Of a stretch of 5,009 nt of DNA, positions 1 through 4,730 are shown piece by piece. The DNA lies in assembly GCA_946611025.1 (NCBI GenBank), contig CAMOCR010000053.1:1-5009 (forward strand). Direction: 5' to 3'. The position numbers and the translations under genes were made by a program. A model generated the notes under the pieces. It was not told the origin of the DNA and did not search any database. It saw nothing but the letters and a program-made list of their open reading frames with translations. How positions within the stretch are numbered: the first letter of the stretch is position 1; the number at the start of each line of letters is the position of its first letter. Source of the DNA: an uncultured Alphaproteobacteria bacterium (GTDB lineage Bacteria > Pseudomonadota > Alphaproteobacteria > Rs-D84).

Positions 1-1086
1 TGTGGCGATACGGCAACATGTGCAACATTTGATGATGATGACAACATTGGTACAGAATCGTTGTTGTCGTACAAGGACAATAATGGCAATTATGTAATCG
101 AAGGTTTGGTCTCATTTGGTAATGTGAAAGTTGGCGAAGTTAGCGATATGTCAAATCCAGACGATATAAAATTTGGTAAATATGAAATCAATATATCTGA
201 TTACAGAAGTCACTTGAATGATACCAATGCAACGGTTCAACGTGTTGTTTCATCGTTGCAATCGGCGGCAAACAAGATAAACCAAAAAATTGCGATTTTG
301 TCACAAGACCAAACAATCAAGAATTGTGTCGAAGGGCGCGATATGTCCCAGGTGCGTACACGTGCATCGACAAATGATACCGGTGTTGATCGTACAACGG
401 CACGATTCCCGAACTTGTTGGATTCATCAATTTTGGCAATTATAAATTCGGGTATTGAACGCGCAAATGTGAATTATACCAAGAAATATAACAAGTTGGT
501 TGGCGAAGCATTGCAATCACAAAGCGATGATATTAAATCGGTGTTGTGTTCGGCGATGGCGACCAGTACAAAACCAACATGTGTTGAATATGGCATCTTG
601 GGTTTTTGTAAAAAATATGAGGCGAACAATTTTGATAATGTGTTCACATCAACCGACAAATCTGGAATGGATGATGGGGTCGCCGATGCCTATGCAACGC
701 GTTATGTGATTTCGGGTGCAAATATGTCCAAATTGGCATCTGTACAACAGGCCGGTCATTCGACATATACACAAACAGATTCGTATGGTAATATGTTGGG
801 ACGCATCACGATGAGTGCGGCGTATTCACCATCGACACACACATGTACATTGACCACAGAATCGGTTGCATGTAAAGATGCAGAATCAGTTGTGACGACC
901 GATGATAAATCAACGTGTGACAGTGGTGGTCTTAATTTATTCGGTGGTTCTGGATGCAGTGGCAGCGGTGGTATTTTAAATGCGGGTGGTGGCAGTAAAA
1001 AAACCAACATAACCCAAACATATCATGGCACCACATGTAAAGAATTTGGTGAACCTGTTGTTTCCACCAATGTAATCGAAATGTAA
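1..1086 (+). CDS. Cys-containing helix-rich protein of unknown function, C-terminal part (5' end outside window)
   Basis: The frame is open from base 1 to the TAA at 1084-1086, giving 361 residues with no start or signal peptide in view. I do not recognise the family. Visible order, counted from the window edge: an acidic DDDD stretch at 11-14; a short strand-like region (about 28-60); a polar amphipathic helical region at about 65-110, possibly coiled coil; a second helical region at 138-182; a middle part with C183, C194 and C203; and a tail (280-335) rich in Gly, Ser and Thr with C282, C291, C306 and C319, then C346 near the end. Eleven cysteines in a soluble, Asn/Thr-rich chain suggest an exported, disulfide-bonded protein; this is inference. 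All leucines but three, which lie in the Gly-rich tail, are TTG. It converges on the next gene across a shared terminator. The TTG at 61 could be read as a start, but nothing supports it. Confidence 0.85.
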   Translation, partial: CGDTATCATFDDDDNIGTESLLSYKDNNGNYVIEGLVSFGNVKVGEVSDMSNPDDIKFGKYEINISDYRSHLNDTNATVQRVVSSLQSAANKINQKIAILSQDQTIKNCVEGRDMSQVRTRASTNDTGVDRTTARFPNLLDSSILAIINSGIERANVNYTKKYNKLVGEALQSQSDDIKSVLCSAMATSTKPTCVEYGILGFCKKYEANNFDNVFTSTDKSGMDDGVADAYATRYVISGANMSKLASVQQAGHSTYTQTDSYGNMLGRITMSAAYSPSTHTCTLTTESVACKDAESVVTTDDKSTCDSGGLNLFGGSGCSGSGGILNAGGGSKKTNITQTYHGTTCKEFGEPVVSTNVIEM

Positions 1087-1116
1087 AAAACACCGCCCGT
1101 GTGGGCGGTGTTTTTT
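1085..1116. terminator. Bidirectional rho-independent terminator between convergent genes
   Basis: A perfect 8-bp GC-rich stem, CACCGCCC (1091-1098) with GGGCGGTG (1103-1110), closes a 4-base GTGT loop. It is flanked by an A6 run (1085-1090) and a T6 run (1111-1116). Either strand therefore reads as stem-loop followed by a U-tract, so it can end transcription from both sides. It begins inside the stop codon of the plus gene, and its right-hand T-run overlaps the stop codon of the minus gene (1115-1117). Confidence 0.93.
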
Positions 1117-2122
1117 ATTTTAATTCATTCAAATCGGTAATTATACGAATGCCGGCGGATTCCCATTGCTTTCGTAAATCGTCAATGTCCATTATGTTAT
1201 CCGCCCCCAGATAAATTACGGGCTGGACATTGTTTGTGGCGGCGGCATTCAAGACGGCGGCAATTGGTGATTTACGTGTTTTACCGGCGGCAAACCAATT
1301 TTCATCATCTGCAACCCAGAAATCATCATCGGTGTGTGCAACAACCGCATATTTATTAGTCACCACAACATCGTCATTGGTTGTATATGGCATGCCACTT
1401 GATTCCATGAATTTGATAATCGGCGCAACGGTTTCGTTCATGTTATGCACATTTTCGATTTCGGTGTTGTCATCATCGTCATCATCAAAATTTATATCGG
1501 TAAATTGTGGAATATCGCCAATAATATCGTCTGTATCGGTAATATCAAAGTCGGTTGGAATTGGAATGTCCGGCGTTGGTGTATCTGGGGTTGGTTCGAT
1601 GATTGGTTTTTGAACTGTTGCGCGTGTCATGTTGCCCAAGTCAAACGCCGATTGCGGCATGTGGGGCGCGTGTTCGCGCGCGCGCGCATATGCAACGCGC
1701 AGTTCGCCGGGAATGTCTTTGGGAACCGATGGTGTGTTTTGGTCTGGTAATGGTTGTGGTTGTTCGGCTGTTGGTGTGTTTTTGGGGGCAACATCGTCCA
1801 TTGGGGTTTGTGTGAACGCATTTATAAAAAAGTTTTTTATACGTTCTGGACATTTAATTGTGAACAATGGCGCGCCGGTTCGTGCAATTACGACAGTTGT
1901 GGCAATATACATCGGCACTGCCGCCAATAACAAAACACCAAAAACCATACCGGGGAACCCATGAATGTGGGCGTGTGCCAATTGCCACCAGCGAACGCGG
2001 GAAAATATGTCGAAATCAAACATATATCGCATAATCGCCCATGTCGCAATGAAATAGCCCACCGTCCACAAAATTGTGTACTTGTTTGATTTGTAAAAGT
2101 TCAAAACCTTGTCCAACATCAC
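1115..2122 (-). CDS. Two-TM membrane-anchored protein with Pro/Asp-rich linker and C-terminal alpha/beta domain, function unknown
   Basis: 335 residues; no family recognised. Two hydrophobic helices are clear, at about 15-34 and 58-80. The short basic N-terminus and the basic stretch after helix 2 (R81, K90, R94, K96) predict both ends in the cytoplasm, with a small Trp/His-containing periplasmic loop (35-57). Residues 105-220 form a Pro- and Asp-rich linker. Within it is a less biased patch (137-171, with ELRVAYARARE and MPQSAFDLGN) that may be a binding motif, and it ends in a D6 run (213-218). Residues 228-335 look like a folded alpha/beta domain: strands near 251-263, WV and ENWF around 269-277, helix 285-297, strand 300-305, helix 313-323, strand 325-329. 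The start is GTG at 2120-2122, immediately followed by ATG (2117-2119). No Shine-Dalgarno precedes either, and the promoter position implies a leaderless mRNA. The gene is monocistronic here. Confidence 0.88.
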   Translation of the reverse strand: MMLDKVLNFYKSNKYTILWTVGYFIATWAIMRYMFDFDIFSRVRWWQLAHAHIHGFPGMVFGVLLLAAVPMYIATTVVIARTGAPLFTIKCPERIKNFFINAFTQTPMDDVAPKNTPTAEQPQPLPDQNTPSVPKDIPGELRVAYARAREHAPHMPQSAFDLGNMTRATVQKPIIEPTPDTPTPDIPIPTDFDITDTDDIIGDIPQFTDINFDDDDDDNTEIENVHNMNETVAPIIKFMESSGMPYTTNDDVVVTNKYAVVAHTDDDFWVADDENWFAAGKTRKSPIAAVLNAAATNNVQPVIYLGADNIMDIDDLRKQWESAGIRIITDLNELK

Positions 2123-2128
2123 ATAAAC

Positions 2129-2156
2129 ATTATAGACATTATTAATAATTTGTCAA
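2129..2156 (-). promoter_or_regulatory. Consensus sigma70-type promoter of the two-TM protein gene
   Basis: On the minus strand, TTGACA (2156-2151) and TATAAT (2134-2129) both match consensus and are separated by 16 bp. Counting the last base of the -10 box as -7 puts the transcription start at about 2122, the first base of the GTG start codon. The upstream side is A+T-rich. Spacing is one base below the 17-bp optimum. Confidence 0.8.
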
Positions 2157-2170
2157 CATTTTAATAAAAT

Positions 2171-2220
2171 CAAGAAAATGTTAAAAAAGTGTATCAAAAA
2201 ACTTTTTTTAAGGCTTTTTT
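2171..2220. promoter_or_regulatory. A/T-tract region, possible UP element or bent DNA between divergent promoters
   Basis: Runs of A or T at 2175-2178, 2183-2188, 2196-2201, 2203-2209 and 2215-2220 recur at roughly helical spacing. The first part lies about 40-60 bp upstream of the predicted plus-strand transcription start, where an UP element that contacts the RNA polymerase alpha subunit would sit. TTAAAAAAGT (2181-2190) is nearly complementary to 2201-2211, so a weak A+T hairpin is also possible. The role is inferred from composition and position only. Confidence 0.35.
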
Positions 2221-2230
2221 GTGGTATAAT
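2202..2230 (+). promoter_or_regulatory. Extended -10 promoter of the 701-residue secreted protein gene
   Basis: TATAAT at 2225-2230 is preceded by TG one base upstream (TGGTATAAT, 2222-2230), an extended -10 element. The expected -35 position (about 2202-2207) is only a T-rich run with poor match, which an extended -10 can offset. The predicted start, at about 2237, leaves a leader of about 22 nt that contains the ribosome binding site. Confidence 0.62.
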
Positions 2231-2244
2231 TAAAGTAATTATCC

Positions 2245-2252
2245 AAGGGGGG
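2245..2252 (+). promoter_or_regulatory. G-rich ribosome binding site that fixes the ATG at 2259
   Basis: AAGGGGGG sits 6 bases upstream of the ATG at 2259-2261. It contains a purine-rich Shine-Dalgarno-like core and decides in favour of this start over the in-frame ATG at 2178, which lies upstream of the predicted promoter and would put an odd basic extension before the signal peptide. The same 15-bp leader string recurs at 4545-4559. Confidence 0.75.
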
Positions 2253-2258
2253 AATTTT

Positions 2259-4364
2259 ATGTGTAAATTTACGAAAATGCTGGGTACGTCATTCGCGTGC
2301 ATGTTTGTTTTGTCGGTGGTGTCCACGGTAAATGCTGCGGATACATCGCGTTTGTCAACGGGGGCGGGGCGTGCCAGTCGTGCAACCCAGACGGCGCGTA
2401 TGCCATCGATGCCGGTGTTGCCGATAAATGCAATGGGCAATACAACGGTTGATACCGATAACCAATCTGGTTCGGTTGTGCCACCACAGCCAGATAATCC
2501 CCAACCGGATAATCCCCAGCCAGACAATCCACAACCAGAATGTCCAGATGGTGGCGTTCGCAATTCGGATTATGCAGTCGCCGATTGCATGAATGATGTT
2601 TTGTCTTGTGTTAATAATGGTGCATTGCCAAACGGATTAAATGATTTATTCAGCGAAGATGTCCGCAATGCGATTTTAAATGGAATGGGGCTGTGTTCAG
2701 TTCAGGTTGACAAGTGTATGGTATCGGTACGACGTGATTGCAAACCGGTCTATCGTTCGATGGCGGATGTTTGGGTTGACTTTAATTCGCGCAAGGTTCA
2801 ACCAGAATACTATAATTTTGTGTTGCGCAAAACAGGACTTACCCCGAACCAGGCGGAAAACACATGTCGATTGTTGGATAAAAATACATATGGCCCATCG
2901 TTTGCCGCGGTTGCAAATGACGGACGAACCACAGCCGAATATAATAACCAAGTTGGCGCGTACAACGGTCAAATGGGTAATGTGCTGATTAAATCAAATC
3001 CCCAAGGGGTCGCGGTCAATGATGGCAATCCAGGTGTTGATGGCGCGCGCGGACACTATGCGCGCTGGGATGCGACAACGGCAACATGCCTGATTCGTGT
3101 TGCGGCGTATAACAAAGATAAACAGATCAAGAACAGTTGGTTGTTCGGTGCACTGGGCAATGACGAAGCGGCAGAGGTTTGGCAACCAGCCGGTGAAACA
3201 TTCAGTTGCAACAAAGATTTGTTTGGATTTTCGTTGATGAAAGATACTAATACCGCGGCCGTGGTCGGTGTTGGTGGTGGTACATTGTTGGGCGCGGGTA
3301 TCGGTGCATTGGCGGGTCATGGCAAACGCTTGTTTGATTGTAATAATGAAAAGCATCGTCAATTGTTGATGGAACAAATCCAGGGCGATGGTACAATGCG
3401 CACAATAAACCAATATTTATTTGAACCGATTGCCGCTGGCACAACAACTGTATCGGTGAATACATGTTTGGAAATTGTGAACCTGTATGATAAAAACGAA
3501 CGCCTGGCAGATGCATTAAAGGCATGTAATGCATGGGGTGTTGACAGCGTCGATTTAGAGGCCAGCATAAGCGCATCTATAAATTGCAATGGGTATTCTA
3601 ATCTGGATGCTTGTTTCAAAACATTGCCAATTGCACAGGATTGTGTTGGTAAAAATTTCACAACGGTTGATGCATGTGTGGCGTATTTGAATGAAAACAA
3701 AGGCGCAGAATTGGAAAAACAATTCGACTCTCAATATGCAGATGCAAATGCGGCGAACAAGAATTGTCGGTTTAAATCGTTCCGTGTCGCAACGGCTGAT
3801 GATATTTTGTGTGATGGAACAACTGCGGGCTGTGTCGGGCCACAAGAAATTGAACGTGATATGAATGCGTTAAATCGTGTATTTGGTGACAAAGATGCCG
3901 CCAAGACGGGTTCGTTGGCATATTTGATTGTGAACGGTGAAAAATCAAACATGGCGCGCAGCATTGGTACCGGGGCCGCTATCGGTGCGGGTACCGGCGG
4001 TGTTGCCACGGCGATTACGGCACTGGTCGAACGCAACAACATTAATTGCCGTGTTGGTGATGGTTTGAATACGGTTGCGTTTGGTAAATCGCATTCGATT
4101 GATACACTGAAAGATTTCTATGTTAAATGGAATTTGCGTTTGCCAGATACAGTGATGCCAACAGCCAGTGCGGTTGATTGCAAATCGTGGAAATTGTCAT
4201 GCGCACAATATACCGATTTGGAACAATGCAAGGCTGCGGCCATAAATTACAAACCAAACATCGATGGTACAATTACATTGGTGCGTTCGGCGTGTGCAGT
4301 ATCGGGCAGTGTGTGTATTGAAAATGCCGCAGTTGCCCAATCATATGGTGCATGCATAGAATAA
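2259..4364 (+). CDS. Secreted Cys-rich protein with QPDNP repeats and two glycine-zipper segments, function unknown
   Basis: 701 residues from the ATG at 2259; no family recognised. Residues 1-26 form a Sec signal peptide (K3/K6, hydrophobic 8-22, cleavage after VNA). Next come a Ser/Thr/Ala-rich spacer (27-76), a proline-rich stalk of three QPDNP units plus QPECP (77-96), and a Cys-bearing region (95-203) with C146, C153 and C161. Two hydrophobic Gly/Ala stretches follow at 333-355 and 570-590, with repeated small-xxx-small spacing typical of glycine-zipper helices that pack in membranes or pores. The first resembles half of the Rickettsia 17-kDa antigen-type glycine-zipper hairpin. Between and after them lie three C-x8/10-C units. 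The mature chain holds 26 cysteines, so disulfide bonding in the periplasm or at the surface is likely. The signal sequence ends in an alanine motif without a lipobox, so a lipoprotein is not indicated. Transcribed alone; ends in TAA. Confidence 0.92.
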   Translation: MCKFTKMLGTSFACMFVLSVVSTVNAADTSRLSTGAGRASRATQTARMPSMPVLPINAMGNTTVDTDNQSGSVVPPQPDNPQPDNPQPDNPQPECPDGGVRNSDYAVADCMNDVLSCVNNGALPNGLNDLFSEDVRNAILNGMGLCSVQVDKCMVSVRRDCKPVYRSMADVWVDFNSRKVQPEYYNFVLRKTGLTPNQAENTCRLLDKNTYGPSFAAVANDGRTTAEYNNQVGAYNGQMGNVLIKSNPQGVAVNDGNPGVDGARGHYARWDATTATCLIRVAAYNKDKQIKNSWLFGALGNDEAAEVWQPAGETFSCNKDLFGFSLMKDTNTAAVVGVGGGTLLGAGIGALAGHGKRLFDCNNEKHRQLLMEQIQGDGTMRTINQYLFEPIAAGTTTVSVNTCLEIVNLYDKNERLADALKACNAWGVDSVDLEASISASINCNGYSNLDACFKTLPIAQDCVGKNFTTVDACVAYLNENKGAELEKQFDSQYADANAANKNCRFKSFRVATADDILCDGTTAGCVGPQEIERDMNALNRVFGDKDAAKTGSLAYLIVNGEKSNMARSIGTGAAIGAGTGGVATAITALVERNNINCRVGDGLNTVAFGKSHSIDTLKDFYVKWNLRLPDTVMPTASAVDCKSWKLSCAQYTDLEQCKAAAINYKPNIDGTITLVRSACAVSGSVCIENAAVAQSYGACIE
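2487..2546 (+). repeat. 15-bp in-frame tandem repeat encoding QPDNP units
   Basis: Four 15-bp units encode QPDNP, QPDNP, QPDNP and QPECP. Synonymous codons differ between units (CAG/CAA, CCA/CCG, GAT/GAC, CCC/CCA), so the array is not freshly expanded and is held at the protein level. Pro-rich repeats of this type usually form an extended stalk or wall-spanning spacer between a secretion signal and folded domains. Confidence 0.9.
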
Positions 4365-4380
4365 GGCATTTATAAAGTTT

Positions 4381-4400
4381 CTTTAGGTGTGTCCCTAAAG
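4381..4400 (+). other. Short stem-loop after the 701-residue gene
   Basis: CTTTAGG (4381-4387) pairs perfectly with CCTAAAG (4394-4400) around a 6-base loop, 17 nt after the stop codon. No T-run follows, so it is not a classical terminator. It may protect the mRNA 3' end or form part of the longer structured element just downstream. Confidence 0.5.
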
Positions 4401-4402
4401 GT

Positions 4403-4465
4403 TGCGTCCCGGGTCCCTGCGTTTATTCCTTGTCGCGTGGGGAACAACCCCCGGGGCGCATTTTT
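4403..4465 (+). terminator. Probable terminator hairpin for the 701-residue gene
   Basis: Bases 4403-4413 pair with 4450-4460 (11 bp, one G-U, core CCCGGG), and TTTTT follows at 4461-4465. The 36-base internal part can extend the structure: TCCC (4414-4417) with GGGA (4440-4443) and GCG (4419-4421) with CGC (4434-4436). The stem and T-run fit a rho-independent terminator, but the hairpin is longer than usual, so a dispersed repeat or small structured RNA that also terminates is possible. Confidence 0.55.
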
Positions 4466-4469
4466 GTAT

Positions 4470-4504
4470 TAAAGTTCAAAGTGCAAAGAGCAAAGTTCAA
4501 AGTG
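4470..4504 (+). repeat. Heptanucleotide tandem repeat (CAAAGNN)x5
   Basis: Five contiguous 7-bp units follow CAAAGTT, CAAAGTG, CAAAGAG, CAAAGTT, CAAAGTG, the first with T in place of the leading C. A 15-bp string, AAAGTTCAAAGTGCA, is repeated exactly at 4471-4485 and 4492-4506, 21 bp (three units) apart. It lies just after the terminator-like hairpin in noncoding DNA. This is a simple-sequence repeat of the kind that can change length by slippage. Confidence 0.85.
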
Positions 4505-4544
4505 CAGAAATGGTGCCAGATGTTAAAACCCACTTTGCTATGTG

Positions 4545-4559
4545 CAAGGGGGGAATTTT
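4545..4559 (+). repeat. 15-bp copy of the leader and RBS of the 701-residue gene
   Basis: CAAGGGGGGAATTTT at 4545-4559 is identical to 2244-2258, which ends directly before the ATG of the 701-residue gene. Here the next bases are GGT, not ATG, and the frame closes within a few codons. It looks like a leader without its gene: either a decayed copy or a reusable expression signal of this genome. Confidence 0.6.
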
Positions 4560-4659
4560 GGTTGTTTGTGGTGCCTTTGATTTCGCGGAATAATCATGAT
4601 ATCATCCAACAAAGTGTTGTGGGGCAGGGGGGTGTATTTGCCAGTGCTATATTCTGTGT

Positions 4660-4675
4660 CAACCCCATGGGGTTG
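4660..4675. other. 16-bp perfect palindrome, possible operator
   Basis: CAACCCCATGGGGTTG at 4660-4675 is its own reverse complement with no spacer. Such symmetry suits a homodimeric DNA-binding protein. As RNA it could form only a tight hairpin and has no T-run on either side, so termination is unlikely. No promoter with clear boxes lies beside it, which leaves the role open. Confidence 0.4.
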
Positions 4676-4709
4676 GTTCAAGAAAATTCAATTAGCAGTC
4701 ATAAATTGG

Positions 4710-4730
4710 AAAATAACAAGCAGTTATTTT
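4710..4730. terminator. A+T-rich inverted repeat at the stop of the right-hand gene, weak terminator candidate
   Basis: AAAATAAC (4710-4717) pairs with GTTATTTT (4723-4730) around a 5-base loop. It overlaps the TAA stop (4729-4731) of the minus gene. All but one pair are A-T and the trailing T-run is short, so terminator strength would be low. It is placed like the strong shared hairpin at 1085-1116, between two converging genes. Confidence 0.4.

Larger units (their letters stand above)
4365..4728. other. Intergenic region between convergent genes, no credible gene
   Basis: 364 bp lie between the TAA of the 701-residue gene and the TAA of the gene entering from the right. Plus-strand open frames here have no usable start signal, pass through hairpins and heptamer repeats, and one runs on antisense to the next gene, so I call none coding. 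The stretch holds two hairpins, a heptamer tandem repeat, a copy of an upstream leader sequence, a 16-bp palindrome and a stop-proximal inverted repeat, each listed separately. Composition shifts from G+C-rich (4403-4460) to A+T-rich (4680-4728). Confidence 0.7.

Noticed and set aside
61..63. TTG at 61 as the start of the first gene
   Set aside because: The frame is open to base 1 with ordinary coding content and no ribosome binding site before the TTG, so the gene begins outside the window.
1675..1687. Alternating CG run (also 4944-4954) as Z-DNA or a regulatory site
   Set aside because: Both lie inside coding sequence and are explained by Ala-Arg-Ala codons (GCG/CGC).
1230..1964. Plus-strand frames opposite the two-TM protein gene
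   Set aside because: They are antisense shadows. The minus-strand product has coherent transmembrane helices, linker and folded domain plus a consensus promoter.
2178..2258. Upstream in-frame ATG at 2178 as the start of the 701-residue protein
   Set aside because: It lies upstream of the extended -10 promoter, has no Shine-Dalgarno and adds 27 Lys/Phe-rich residues from A/T tracts before a complete signal peptide. The ATG at 2259 has a strong RBS.
2487..2546. CRISPR array or selfish repeat
   Set aside because: The 15-bp units are contiguous, in frame, differ only at wobble positions within the QPDNP units and encode a Pro-rich stalk.
2259..4364. F-type conjugation protein TraN, on the basis of many cysteines
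   Set aside because: No other conjugation gene is nearby, and the QPDNP stalk and glycine zippers do not fit that family as I know it. Cysteine content alone is not enough.
4596..4605. 10-bp palindrome ATGATATCAT as an operator
   Set aside because: It is short, A+T-rich and likely by chance, with no promoter next to it.
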